Assembly (NCBI RefSeq): GCF_031877795.1
Contig: NC_133971.1
Location: 92,948,654 to 93,012,653, forward strand
Direction: 5' to 3'
Source: Strix aluco
Lineage: Eukaryota; Chordata; Aves; Strigiformes; Strigidae
Length of the DNA stretch: 64,000 nucleotides
A program made the translations under genes and the position numbers. Shown in pieces: positions 26,701 through 38,852 of the stretch. The notes under the pieces are model-generated. The model made no database searches and was not told the origin of the DNA. It was given only the letters and a program-made list of their open reading frames with translations. Positions within the stretch are counted from its first letter, which is position 1. Each line of letters begins with the position of its first letter.

Positions 26701-26844
26701 CATAGAATTACAGCCAAACCCAGCCGTGCTCAGCACTTAATCCTGGCTCAGCTGAGCCCCAGCCACCTTGTCTCTGCTTATTTTTTTTTTCTTTTCCCTG
26801 TTATTTAAATGATTTTGAGCAAGAAAGTAGGCCATGAAAAAGGG
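23721..26844. other. No gene recognised
   Basis: Mixed-composition intergenic sequence. A TTTTG repeat lies near 23872 and a small CpG pocket at 26520-26620 (CCACCGCGACGGC). No exon or RNA gene recognised. Confidence 0.5.
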
Positions 26845-27130
26845 GGTAGCATTGTTTTAATAATTAGCAATTATGATCGCTGCAATATTAATTGCATATT
26901 TCCATAGCAAACACCCCCCTGGAGGGGAAAAGTGAGCGGTGGTTAGAGACCGCCGAAGCCTAAAACTGGAATTCCTGGGAACAGGGAGGGGGAAGAAAGG
27001 GAGAGAGAGAATGAACTTCTTACATTCAAGTAAATTACTACAGGGATTCCTTAGAAACCTTTAATTAGCCCTGCTCTGCTGTCGCATTGATTGGTCTGAA
27101 ACTCATCAATTATTCAATGGCAGCAGCTCT
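26845..27130. promoter_or_regulatory. Candidate conserved noncoding block, homeodomain-motif rich
   Basis: Contains TAATAATTAGCAATTATGAT and GCAATATTAATTGCATATTT in the first 60 bp (near-palindromic homeodomain and POU-type sites), and CATTGATTGGTCTG with CATCAATTATTCAATGGC near 27085-27120. A CpG pocket (AGACCGCCGAAGCC) lies between. Confidence 0.35.
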
Positions 27131-28081
27131 TTCTCTCTCTTTTTTTCCCCCTTCTTTTCATCCTTTAGGTGGAAGAGCCTGTTCTTAACCTGCTGGGGCG
27201 TTTCTGTTTCCATGCCATTGAGCCACGGGCCAGGAGACTCAGCTCGATTTTCAGAGTCCAGCCCAAACCCTATGGGGACTTGTCTGACCTTCACACTGGA
27301 GGATCAGGGCCCCATGCCCTTGCCTTGCTGGAGTTGTCTCTCCCTGGTGGGATTGGTATGGTAAGAGGTGGCCCATGCTGCTTTTCAGGGATCCCTCCCC
27401 ATTCATGGCTGCTTTCCAGCTTGGGTAATTGCACACCAGCCTCCGAAAGTGGGGTTTTCCAGGGCACAAGGTGCTCCTCACCCCTGGCATCCCTGCAAGG
27501 TGGCTGTCACCAGAGGGAGAGGTGTCGTGGCCCCTCCCGTGTGAGGGATGTATTTTCACATGGGGAAAGCTGTTTTGGGGAAAGCAAGAGAAGGCGATCC
27601 AGCAGACAGACCTTATCAGCTCTGAGGGAAAGACAGGGCTGACCTGGTTGTGTAGTTCACCAGCCAGATTTGGCCTGGGAAGTTTAGAGTCCTGCATACA
27701 AGGCACTATTTCCACTGCTGGTTTGCAGCTGGGAATCAGTGATATCCATCCCAAACTGGCCACTTTCTCCAAAAAGCAAATTTCCACGTGTTCGCTTTCC
27801 AAACAGGGCACAGCCCTTTTTAGCTCTCCCCTCTCGCACTAGCCCTGTCCCAGCACCACCTTGCTGGGCTGATTTATCCCCCCAACCCAGTAGCAAACCC
27901 CTCCTTGGTACCTGTTGTTTGGCTACCGAAGGCACCACGGACTCAGCCCTCCTGGCAGCACCAAGCCACGGGGACGACTCGGCCATAGCACCGGAGCATT
28001 ACGGATGAACTGCAACGCTCAAAATTCATCCCTGGCTGCCTTGCACTATTTAAAACTGTTAGGAAAACAGCTTTACTCACC
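27131..28081. other. GC-richer stretch, open in several frames, no gene recognised
   Basis: Both strands are open over more than 150 codons (about 27169-27642 on + and 27251-27811 on -). Simultaneous openness on both strands, absence of any family signature and lack of clear splice context suggest GC-driven chance frames. Confidence 0.45.
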
Positions 28082-28172
28082 ATGTGTGTACACATATTAG
28101 CCTGTGTGGTTTTCGATCCCACTTATCCCCGTGAATTTACTCTAAAAGCTGGCTTTTGGAGACCCCTACGTA
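28082..28172 (+). promoter_or_regulatory. Duplicated noncoding element 2, copy A (about 90 bp)
   Basis: Contains TACACATATTAGCCTGTGT, ACTTATCCC, GAATTTA and GCTTTTGGAGACCC. It aligns to 30330-30418 in the same orientation with about 14 differences in 84 core columns, two of them single-base gaps (roughly 83% identity). No open frame is shared because of the gaps. Function is inferred only from duplication and apparent constraint. Confidence 0.55.
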
Positions 28173-28179
28173 TGATGCA

Positions 28180-28320
28180 GCTTCACAGACTGTACGGCCA
28201 CACTTTGCGGTGCAGCGATGCCGGCTCCCACACGGTGCAGAGGAGCAGTCGAACTGCAGCTTCGGAAAGCGATGAACTCGCTGGGAATACAGGGTGCAGA
28301 TCTAGGCAGGCTTACGTGTT
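28180..28320. promoter_or_regulatory. CpG-rich pocket next to duplicated element 2A
   Basis: About nine or ten CpG in roughly 120 bp (GTACGGCC, TTTGCGGTGCAGCGATGCCG and on), directly after copy A of element 2. Short and without a recognisable exon. Confidence 0.25.
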
Positions 28321-28789
28321 TCAGGATTCAGTCTAAAACAGAAGCGTTTCATGGAATTTGTAACTTGGAGAAATTTTGTTTAGATACGCAAGATTTGGTT
28401 GAGTCCAAATAATGTTTCTCCCTTAGTAGGTGATATTTTAATTTTTGTAAGTTTAAAAACCCTGCACTTTTTAATGGATGAAATGGAGCTGTGGGGTTTT
28501 TGCTTTTCCCAGGCTGAATGTAGTTTTTCTGTCCCCTCTTCTCCCCACACAACCGCCTCCAGACTCTCAGGAAGATAAGATACAAGATCTACTTCAGGGG
28601 TACAAAAATCAATGGGGGGAAAAAACTAAATTCAAAGCTTTGACTCTGCAGACAGCTCCAAAATCTACCAGGGGCCACGTGGGGTGGGCAGCACTGCGGG
28701 TTGGCACACAGGAAGTTCTCCTGGGCCAAACAGACCCCGGTCCCCATATTTGCAACAGCAGTGATAAAAATGAAGCCATTTGCATGGTG

Positions 28790-28890
28790 AAGCGCCCAGA
28801 ATTAATTTTCAAATCATTACTCACCTAATTGAATGCAAACCATTAAAACAAACGGCAATGACTGGCTTTTTGCAGAGTGATGAACTCATC
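28790..28890. promoter_or_regulatory. Candidate conserved noncoding element
   Basis: AGAATTAATTTTCAAATCAT, CACCTAATTGAATGCAAACC and ATTAAAACAAACGGCAATG occur within 70 bp. Unique sequence, noncoding in appearance. Confidence 0.28.
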
Positions 28891-30329
28891 CATGAATGGA
28901 GTTTGTGTTTTCCCCTATCCGAAACAAAACTCTGAAGAGACCTAAACAATATTGAGAAAAGACAACAACTTGGCAGCTAGCTTTTCCACACTCAAAAAAA
29001 GAGACAGTTTTCAATGAAAACCCCTTTGTTTCAGGGAATCCCAGCAACATCCTGTGCCTTTTTGTGGTGCTAGGGTACCATTCATCTCACCTCCTCGAGG
29101 AAAACCCAGCAGGACTGCACAAATTGCCCTGGAAAATGGCTTCTTCAGACAAGCTCTCTCACCTTTTAATGGAAACAGGCTTGGAAGGGTGAGGATGACA
29201 TTAGGATAATTTACCAAGAATTAAGCTAAAAGTGGGTGCATGTGATCTAAGAGAAAAAATTAAATGCCAAACATGGGTGAACCCTCCAATCACAAATCAT
29301 CTGTGCTCATACTCCAGAAAAAGCTGTATTTAAACCATCAGGGAGAGAAAATCAGGGCAGCAAAGCCCCTTTTCCACAGATGCTGGCACAGAACAGAGCC
29401 ACCCCAGTGCCCCTCCTGCCCAGAGCAACCAACATCCTCCCCACCAACCATCCACTGTCCCATGGATTGAGCTGAACTGTTCTCCCTTATTTTCTAGCCT
29501 CTGCAAAATTTTGGAGCAAAACAACTTGTCCAACCCATAAGCAATTTTTTAAATATTTTTCTCTTAAACTTAAGGACATTTATTTTAGATTAAAGGCATG
29601 TTTAATTTGACCCTAGATGGTTGGGGTCAAATTTTTTCCAAGATGGTAGTGGGGGCAAGGGCTTCACATTTTCAAATTAATTTTGGATAGTCTCAAAATA
29701 CTATTTAGAAATGCAAATATCCCATTTAGATTAACTTACAATGGTACTTTACCTCTAAATGTTTGAGGCACTTTTTTTCTAGACAAAATGTGTTTAATTT
29801 TATGCTATTTAGTGAATGGTTTTGTCCACCCCCAAGTCCACCTTTTGACATGGAAATGATTTGTCTTCTCCCTCCTCCAGCTTTCATTCCCCTCTAATAT
29901 GCTCCATAGCTGCTTTACAGTTAAGCTTGTTTTAAAATCAGCTATTTAAAACAAAGAGAGGAATTAGTAATTCACATTGGTAACTAAAAAAAACAAACAA
30001 AAAATTGAAATTTATGACATTATCCAAAAATAGGACTTTCAGTACCTCAGAGGAGCCCATCCCCAAGCAGCGTGGATGTGCCTGGAAATCCTGGGAAGGT
30101 CGGGATGGTCCCACTGGGTACCTCAAGGTCCCCTCGCTCCTACTCTCACATTCAGGGATAGCTGCAGAGAAGTCACTGCTGCATACAGGCAAAAAAAAAA
30201 AAAAATCCAAACCAAACAAAACCTGAACCCCTTGCCCCAAGAGGGGGATAAGAAATGATCTATTGACTATGAATTTAATTTATCTTACCACCTTCCTCGG
30301 TTTGAGCAGTTGCAAGAGCATCGCTCGCA

Positions 30330-30418
30330 ATGCGCATACACATATTAGTCTGTGTATTTCCCATCCTACTTATCCCTGGGAATTTATTCTAAAGCTCGCT
30401 TTTGGAAACCCATAAGTA
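30330..30418 (+). promoter_or_regulatory. Duplicated noncoding element 2, copy B (about 90 bp)
   Basis: Contains TACACATATTAGTCTGTGT, ACTTATCCCTGGGAATTTAT and GCTTTTGGAAACCC. It is the partner of 28082-28172, 2.2 kb away. Sequence outside the block is unrelated between the copies as far as I can see. Confidence 0.55.
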
Positions 30419-31785
30419 GCACATAATTCGGAGGATTTGATGTTCTAGTCAATGTTTTGTCAAGTAGTTATTCTGCAAGCCCTGATATTGTGGAGAAAAA
30501 TGTCCTTAAAAACATATATAATTTTACTTATATATATAAAAATCAGAGCTATACAAAACACAAACATCCAGAAACACATATGACATTTGGTTTGCCTATC
30601 TATGCAGGACAATAATTTTGAGGCTATTTTACCCTAAAATAGGCAAAAACGTGTCCTCTTGTTCAAGGCAGCTCTTCAAGATCACGACAGGCAGCCAGGC
30701 ATGAATGTGCCACCCAGAACTGGCAGAAATGCTGCCAGTTAGAAACTTCTTTATTATGGATAATAATTTATGTCCCTTTGTTGGAGAGCTGGAGCCCACA
30801 TGCTCATCCCATCACCTGCCACAGCTGATGGGACATGGGAATTCCTCTGTATCCTGTGGTAAAACCCAATATATTACTTTTAAAATTCCTCAGGAATGTT
30901 CTTACTACAGGCTTTTTGAAAACAACTGGATTATTTTCTCTAGTTTTGAGGGTAGTAGGAGGGAAAAGGTGACAGCTCTTTCCTGGTTCTCCATGTTCCA
31001 CCACCCCTGTTTGCCCTCTGAAGGCAAAGGGAAGAAAAACTAAAAATAATACTTTTTCTCAATTTTCAAACTTAGTTTCCTTTTTAAATTCCAAACATAG
31101 GTGGGAGTGTTGCTGTTTTCTGCAGAAAAAGAAGAGGTTACTCAATTTCTATCAAAGTCGTGACACTACTTGAGAACTGACCAAAAGAGAATTGATCAGA
31201 AAATTAATGAAAAACATACTTTTACTTTACAGGCCCTCGCCCCCAAACCCCTAAGGTGTCCTAAGAACAAGTTGTATTTTCAGGGAAAGTATTTAATTGG
31301 ATTTTTATAGGATATATTGAAAGACATTTGCTTCAAGTCCAGTTTTGTCTTTGCTGGAGTAATTTAAATTTCCTGGTTTGAAAAAAAGTCACAATTTTGT
31401 GGTTTTTTCTCCCTTTTCACTTTGCAGTACCATGTCATTTTTAGAAACTTGTATTTTCAGTATAAACTTTTTTGCTATTCCTCTGTGAAATATATTCTGG
31501 GGGTCCCCAGGATGAAGTTGGGGGGGGGAAAATAGGGTATCTCAAGGCTCTCTGGCAGCGATGGGATGCCGGGAAACCCCAGGGGGACACAACCACTTGC
31601 TTTGCTGGATCTTTTCCTCAGCACAAACCCCAAAGTCCTGGTCTCACTGCAGGTCAGCTAACCCTGAAGAAAAAAAAAAAACACACTACCTTATAAACAA
31701 GGATGGCAGCAGGCGAGCTGCGGGGTAGAAATCAACTGCTGGTAAATTAAAATTTCATGCACTGGGAAAGGTAAATGCAAGCTCT

Positions 31786-31878
31786 TTAAATCCTTACCCC
31801 TCATCAGAGTGGAGGGTAAGGATTTAATTGTTGCTAATTTTGTTGCTAATTTTTTTTTAATTTGTTGCTAGTTTTTTT
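31786..31878. repeat. Perfect-looking hairpin followed by three imperfect tandem units
   Basis: The inverted repeat TTAAATCCTTACCCCTC (31786-31802) and GAGGGTAAGGATTTAA (31812-31827) pairs over 16 bp with one bulged C and a 9-nt loop. Directly after it TTGTTGCTAATTT is repeated about three times to 31878. The stem is too short for a microRNA precursor. Confidence 0.7.
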
Positions 31879-32389
31879 AATCCCCTGATCAAGTCACCAT
31901 TGATCCCAACACTTTCCATCAGCATCAGCCCTTCCCAGGAATACAAGTTTACACCCCAACTGCACCAAGGAAGGATTGCACAGGCTACGGGCCCACAAAA
32001 CTTACTCAGAGGCACTTAGGAAGGTGGAAAAAGGGCTGAGAGTGAAAACAATCTTCTCAGCCCCCAAAGAAACTTTTTTTTCCCTGGGATCAGCCTTGAT
32101 GCCGCAGCCTTGTGTCGCAGCGCAAGAGGGCAGGGAGCAAAACTCCACCTGCCTCGCAGTTTTTTTCCCTCCACTGATGGGTTTAAGGCTGGATCTCTAC
32201 CATACGTGAGAAAAGGCTTTTTCTGTTGTGTTTTTTTTTTTTATCTTCCCCCCCGCCCCCCCTCCCCAGTTCCTTCCCTATCACTAAAGCAAACACACGT
32301 GCACGCACACTTGCCTTTAAGAGAGTGCTGGTTACTTTGCCCCTCTCCTCCTCCCCCAAATTTCAAGGAGAACATACAGGTCATGAAAA

Positions 32390-32660
32390 TTTAATGCCAT
32401 ATGTAACAAAGCAAAATGAATATTTAATTGGGGCTTTTATGTGAAACCAGATAACAAAACCAGTTACACACACGAGAAAAAAAATAAAATAAAATTAAGC
32501 CCCTCTAATGTTTGATAAAAACTGGTACTGAAGCAGTTAAGCTATTGGCAACAAGCGTCTCCTAATAAACACTCAGCTAATTCTGCAGGAAAAGCACTAA
32601 TTAGAAAAGCAATAATAATCGGTGTAATTGCTCTAAATTACCCTCCTCACAGAGAAGTGT
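32390..32660. promoter_or_regulatory. Candidate conserved noncoding block upstream of element 1A
   Basis: AT-rich unique sequence with ATATTTAATTGGGGC, TCTAATGTTTGATAAAAACT, GCACTAATTAGAAAAG and GGTGTAATTGCTC. It ends 160 bp before element 1 copy A and may form one regulatory unit with it. Confidence 0.33.
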
Positions 32661-32817
32661 GTTTGGATACTGAAACGCAGCTGCTCCTGCTCCATCCAGG
32701 CGCTCGCAGCCAAGGATGCTCTGCTTTTCTCTGCTGCCCTCTCCAGGTCCAGGAAGGTGGAAGAGCTGTCACCTCTCACATCCCACGGAAAGACGGGGGG
32801 GAAATCCCGCACCCTGG

Positions 32818-32897
32818 GCACTACCAGTCGAAGCCGAGCTCCCACAATATAATATCCCTTAAGATGATCTCCTTTGCATTCGCTATGATGTAATTAT
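32818..32897 (+). promoter_or_regulatory. Duplicated noncoding element 1, copy A (80 bp)
   Basis: Starts GCACTACCAGTCGAAGCCGA and ends TTCGCTATGATGTAATTAT. It matches 39730-39809 at 78 of 80 positions in the same orientation; similarity stops abruptly at both ends. It contains CCTTTGCATT (POU/octamer-like) and TGTAATTAT (homeodomain core). One difference is CG versus TG, consistent with CpG decay. In the frame that is open here, both differences would change the amino acid, which argues against coding. Enhancer function is inference. Confidence 0.65.
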
Positions 32898-32919
32898 ACA
32901 TAGTGTCTGAGTATGTATT

Positions 32920-33200
32920 TTGCACTGCAAAGGCCACACATCGTGCTGTGCTGTCACGCACACTTCGCTCATAGACCTTCCCGGCAGCAGAATTTGGCTT
33001 TCGTTATATAATTTTTTAACATTACATTATTTTATGGTTTGAGCGGCTTTCCCAAATACATCTGCATCGGCTCTGCACGGTGCAAAGCCCTTGATAAATA
33101 AAAAGGTGGGTGGAGGTCCTCGGGGTTGGGGTTTTCTGGGCTAGGGGCGGGGACGGCACGGCAAAGCCCTGGGCAGCTCGGCTTAACCGGTCATTGAGTT
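32920..33200. promoter_or_regulatory. CpG-enriched stretch after element 1A
   Basis: Contains repeated CG dinucleotides, for example ACATCGTG, GTCACGCACACTTCGC, GAGCGGC, CATCGGCTCTGCACGG and GGGGCGGGGACGGCACGG (a GC-box-like site). No exon recognised. Confidence 0.25.
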
Positions 33201-33539
33201 CCCCTTCAGAGCTTGAATCTATGGATGGCAGATGCACAAGGACAACACCAAAATGTTCTCCAAAACTGGCCCCAGATGGTGTGGTATCTTAATTCACTTC
33301 ACTTCCAGCGGCTTCCACGGCTGTAGAAGAGACGGCTGAGGTTCTTTTGATTTAATTTCACTGATCTTGATGGATCCATTATAGAGGAAATTATTGCAGA
33401 AACAAAGTAAGACAGTTAGAGCCTGTCCCCAAATTTTACCTTTAAGCAGAAATGCGGAAACCTAAAGCAGTGCTTTGGAGAGTCAAACCCCTCCTGAGCT
33501 TAGTTTAATCCCCTTACTTCAGTGATGCTACTCCTGCTG

Positions 33540-33745
33540 CACCACAGCCTCAGAAAGCGGACAGTCACGCTCCAAGTTTCCCTGTGTAATTACGTTTAAA
33601 TCCTCGTTGCTTCCATGCATGCTTCAGTGTTATTTATATTGGTTTAACGATCCATTAAACAAATACTGTACTTTGGGAAGTGCTACTTTGCTTATGAACA
33701 ATTACAGTTTCTCCAGCGTTCGGCAGTGCTAACCACAAGGAAGAG
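33540..33745. promoter_or_regulatory. Candidate conserved noncoding block
   Basis: Contains GTGTAATTACGTTTAAATCC, TCCATGCATGCTTC, GGTTTAACGATCCATTAAAC and GCTTATGAACAATTACAG. Unique; no frame. Confidence 0.3.
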
Positions 33746-34859
33746 GACTACGGTGTAGAGCTGGCTTGGAATAGGGGCTTGGGGTTTTTCAGGGTGTGGG
33801 GAAGGGCTTTTAGAAATATTAATGTAACCCGTTCTGGTTTTGTGTGTTTAAAAAAATATTTTCAGGACATTCAGAAAGTTTTTTTGCTTGTTTATTTTAA
33901 AAAGAACTTTCTGTAGGAACCCAAATTAATTGCAACCTGATTGCACTCAAGGGGGGTTTCCTGCCTGGTAGGAGTTACTCAACTGGCACCCAATCTTGCA
34001 AATACTTCCAGAGTTTTGGTACTGCAGACAGGCTCCAGGCAATGAAGCACATCCCATGAGCGGACCTCACCTTCCTCATCACAGGCACTGAGCATCCAGC
34101 CATGCAAATCGAAGCATGTCCCATGAGGACCATGTGTTTGGCCAAGAAGGGAAGACATGGCCCTGGCCCCTGTGGCAAACTGCCTGGTTCTCAGCTGTCC
34201 TCAGCCCTGGGATGGCTGTGGGGTGGGAAGAAGCCCACAAATGAGCTCCCAGAAAACTGGAGCTGCACTGGGACCTTGGGAATGAGGAGCAACAGGTTTA
34301 CCCAAAGAGGGTATTTGTAGGCAAGAGGCACAGTGAAGGAAACCCCAATGCAATGGAAGAGATGGGATTTGGGCTGCTACTCTTCAAAGGCAGATTTCAG
34401 TTAGATTAGCAATGAGATGTAACAGGGGTGGTGGTACCTTCCAAGCCTATGAATCATTTCAGCTGTGATTAATTAATTTTTGAAAATTTTGAAATAGTTT
34501 TCAGTTGGGCAGTTGAGCTTGCTTTATCCTTACAGTTTGCTGCACGCATTAGGTGACCCCCAGCAGAAGGGAGCAGAGTGAAAAGGAACTAGAAGGTATA
34601 GGTGGACAGGGACCACCCCATGGCAAGGAGGTGGATCTGGGGATATCAGGGGCACCTCCCCTGACCCTGACAGCATTCAGGGCTGAGAGACCCCACGAGC
34701 ACTGGCAGCAGCTCAGGTCTGCAGGAGCAGGGGGACGGTTTTGTGTTCCACCTAATTAGGGTGTCCAGATCTGCCTGAAACGCGTGCTGGCTCTTTCATG
34801 TGCCCATTCACCCTTTACTCCTTTCCAAAGCGGTCTCTTGTGTCTTAAGACCTGCCTTA

Positions 34860-35170
34860 TTGTGTTTGGTCTGGCAGAGTGGAAAATTTAATTTTAAACT
34901 AATTAGTTTCTAAGTTGCCGAATATCCTCAAATTACCAGGCATCACCTTTCCCAAAGGGGGAGAACAACATAACTCACCTGTATCCAACATTTGACACTG
35001 CTGAAGTCAAGAGCACAGAAACAAAGGATCCCCAATTGCTTATTGTCTTAGCTCAAAGGTCGAGAGTCATTTATGACAAAGCTCTAATTAATAGTTTATT
35101 ACCCGTAACTGACCATAGTCTCTTTTGTTAGCATTTAATATTATTAGCTAAAGGTTTACTTTGAATGCAG
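34860..35170. promoter_or_regulatory. Candidate conserved noncoding block
   Basis: Contains TTTTAAACTAATTAGTTTC (near-palindrome), GCTCTAATTAATAGTTTAT and TTTAATATTATTAGCTAAAG. Unique AT-rich sequence. Confidence 0.3.
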
Positions 35171-38100
35171 AATGAGGTTATCTTTGAAATCAACTTGTCC
35201 AGCTTTCCTTGGTCTTCAAACAAGGCTGCCCTCCAGCCTGTCGCCGTCGCGTGCCCTGAGCTTAGGCCTATTGGTGTCAGCAGCTTTTCACCTGACACCA
35301 AATCATTGACATGCTGTTACTCTGATTACTTGGTCACTGAAAGGTCAGATGGATATAAATACTATTTTCCAGTTATTCTTATAAATGAGCCATGCAATGA
35401 CCAGCCAGCTCTTTAAAGCTAACAACAGCAGCGATTACTGCCCAAATTTAGTTTTTCAAGTTCATACAACATCTGTGTTACTCTGTCAGCATGCAGCAGT
35501 TTTCAAAAGATTATGCTGGGTTTTTAACTTCTTGGGTTTTTTGCTTTGGTCCTTTGAAAGGCACTGAAAGGAGAGGCCAGGCATAAGGGTGTGGACACAG
35601 CATCTGCCTTCAGGATGCTGACAAGCTTCCACCCTCCTGGGATGGTTTTGGAAGGGGCTTTGGTCTGAAGTGGGCCCCCATTTTCATAGCAGTAGCCCAA
35701 AGAGTCCTCTCTGCTGGCTGGTGACCTGAGCTGATAGCAATGCTGGGGACATCCTAAGCAGATTTGGGAGGGAAGGGGCAAGAGGGGCTTTGCATTGAGC
35801 AGTGTGGCACCCAGTGCGTGCTTTTTACCTTCCTTATGTCTCTGCACAGTGATGTAAGAGTTCAAGGCACTTACAGAGGAGCATTATATATAACAGGTTG
35901 GTGGAGATGCTGCCGATTCCCATTTGAGACCTCTTGCTGCCATCACAGCATGTTGTGTGAGAAGGCGAGTGGGAAGGGGCCAGGCAGAGCAGGTGTGGGG
36001 GCAGCCCCTACCCTAGAGACATTTTCTATGCTAGAAAAAGCTCCAACCTCCCCACTGCTGCCTTGATGCTGTTCCTGCATGTGGGATCTGCACAGGGTAA
36101 GAGAAGAGAAAAGTTATTCTAAGCAAATTAAAAAAAAAAAAAAATCATTCTGTGCTTCCCCCGTCATCCTTTTTCATGTAACTTCATCTCACTTCTTGCC
36201 ACAACATCTATTTGCTTAGTGTTGAATATGCCACAAGGTCCCAGTGACAACACTGATCACTGCAGGTGTACAGCAGATTTTTCCATTCTCTGTCAATTAA
36301 GAAAGATAAGACAACTGGGGGTATAATAGCAAAAAGTATTCGTAAGTTGAAGTGTTAAGTTGGGGGTCAACCTTTTTTTTCAATTGGAGCATTTAAAAGT
36401 GTATTTTTCCCTAACAGAATTAAATTAAAAATAAAAATTATTTTTAATAGGAAGAGTTATTTTACTTTGAGAGTGTTTCTTTGAGATATTCCCCAAAGCT
36501 TTTCTTAAATCTCCCTCATATGACCCATGCAGTTTGGCAGAATAGGTGCTAAGAATCAAAGAATTGGGGTTATTCATCATCATGAGTTTCAGTTAAGAAC
36601 GTTACCCCAAGTTTCATTTAATGCAACGTGTCATGGATGACCGCATCTCCATGACACAGGAGAAAACCCACGTCCTTGCCTGTTCCAGCAAGCCCTGGGA
36701 AGATATTGGTGGTACCAGCAGAAAATGCCATTTGTGCTATGAAGAAAGGTACTTGCTCCGAATTGTGGTCATTGGTGGGTCTCGCCCCTTTCTCCGAGAC
36801 ATACTTTGGTACCAAGACTTCTGTTACTGAGTACTTCTGTCCCTTGTAAAACAGCTCCTCCATTTTGCTTCAGGAGCTCTCACACTTGAACACCCCACGA
36901 TAAGCTCCCAAACTCCCCATTACATCCACCCATGCCCCACTCTTACTCTCCTCCTGACACCTCCAGCCGCCACCAGAAGCCGTGCCTACAGCTGAAGGGC
37001 CCATGGCCAGATCCAGTACCACTTGCAAGGGCGACCACAGACACCCAGCCTGCAGCTGTACCACCACAGACCTCCCCGCCTGGTTTCTGGAGATGCTGAT
37101 GCTTGGCAGAAGTCATCCTCCAAGCACGCTGGGCGCTTCACACTGCTCACTGTGTCATGGCATCCCCAAAAGCAGTACCCAAACCCTGTGTGGACTTTTC
37201 CTCTCCAGGAGGGCAGAGAGATGCTGTTGGTGAGCTCTCCCTGGGGACAGGGGACATTGGCTTTCACCTTGGGAAGGCCACATCACCAAAACATGATCCA
37301 GATGTCAGAAATCCCCGGATCCAGCCCAGGCTCTCCCCATTTCCCGTTCTCTGCTGCCATCAGGTGGATGTTTGATTTTATTCAGGATAAAGCTGAAAAA
37401 TCCCAGCGTGTTTTCCCCAGGTTTAACCATCTTGGCCACAGGCAGTATTCCCTGGCCTTTGGTCACGCAGGCAAAGCCACGTGAGCCTGGAGACATGGAA
37501 AGATCCCCAATATTTTCCCCCTTCCCATGAACAAGCTGATTTTGGACATCACTGAGAGCTAGCACCATTGTTCCCACCCAACAAGCAGCATTGTTCAAGT
37601 CAGTGCTCTGGAGCCAACCCCACCTGACTGACTGGCATTATTTATTGCTCCCCTTAGACACGTCATCAGCGTCACCCTTGCAAATCCCACCCCAAGAGAG
37701 GCAAAATTTTAAGCAGCAACACGATTTAGCGCTAGCACCCACCTTGGCATGACTCCAGGGCCAGGAGATTCCCTGCACACACTAGTTCAGGAGTCAGCAG
37801 CCTCTGGCATGGGATACCCAAGACAATGCAGGGCAGGGTTTGTGCTGAGCAGGGCACCACAGCGTTTTGGAGATCTGGTTCTGAATGCACTGGAAGTGAA
37901 GTTGCTGGCAGAGAAAGAAAAGCAATGCATGTCTTAATTTCCCAGCCAGTTTTGCAGAGATAACCATCCAGCAGGCAACAGCTGCCACAAAGGACCGCTC
38001 CTATCTAACACCACAAACACATCTTCTTTACGACATGCCCTCCCGTGCAACTTCTGAGAATTGCTTCAAACTGCGGTATTTGTAAAGGTTTTTTGAATGT

Positions 38101-38852
38101 AGGAAACAGTAGCTAATTTAAAAGGTATAAATCACTATTTTCCAAGCCACAGCAGCAGCGCTGAAAGCCTAGAGTATTACCTCAGTACTGAAATTTGGAT
38201 AGATCACATGCTTGTGCAGAAAAACTTTGGTAGTTTGATGGAGGAGTCAACCAACCTGATCCTGCTGAGACCCAGGATGCCACCAAGATGTTTGGTGCCG
38301 ATGCAGTGTGACGTGAAGTGTCACCTATACACAGGCCAATGTGTTATTCTGTACCATAGTTAGTGACAACGATGCCAACTCATTCACTAACCTCATACAG
38401 GGCTACACAAAACAAGTGCTAGATGCACTGCTTCCCCATCACCTCCGAGCATCCATCTCTGGTGCTTTATTCCTGGATCTTCCATTGCATTTCAACTCTT
38501 CCCATCACTGAGGAAGTCACCAAGGAGAGTTTTCACTGCTCACATCTCCCCTTATCAGGCTGCACACTCGCTCCCTGGATGGCCAGTAGATACTGGCTCA
38601 CCAGTGGCAGACCAAACAAGGGAAATGTCAAGCTCTTTGCAGCAGGGTAGTGGTGTGGATCTTCCTCCTAGGTGGCCCTAGAAGATCCAACAAGACCGAG
38701 CATCCTCTTTTAAACATGACCTAAACTGGGGAGTGGTTTCAAAAGGTGAGGGGAGGGGAGAGCCTGGACCAACAGCACTGGCACAGTTGTGCAAACCACA
38801 GGAGACGTTTTCAAGTTGGCTGAAAAAGCACAAATCAGCAAATCAGGATATT
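35171..38852. other. No gene recognised
   Basis: Unique intergenic sequence. About 35260-35420 and 36280-36480 are AT-rich and could be regulatory. Frames at 36.9-37.6 kb are open on both strands without domains. Confidence 0.5.

Noticed and set aside
27169-27811. Long overlapping open frames on both strands (157 and 186 codons)
   Set aside because: Both strands open at once in a GC-richer patch, with no family signature; typical chance frames.
31786-31827. Hairpin as a microRNA precursor
   Set aside because: The 16-bp stem with a 9-nt loop is far shorter than a pre-miRNA.
32657-32893. Short frame running through duplicated element 1 copy A
   Set aside because: The two differences in copy B both change residues and no initiation context is shared; the constraint looks noncoding.
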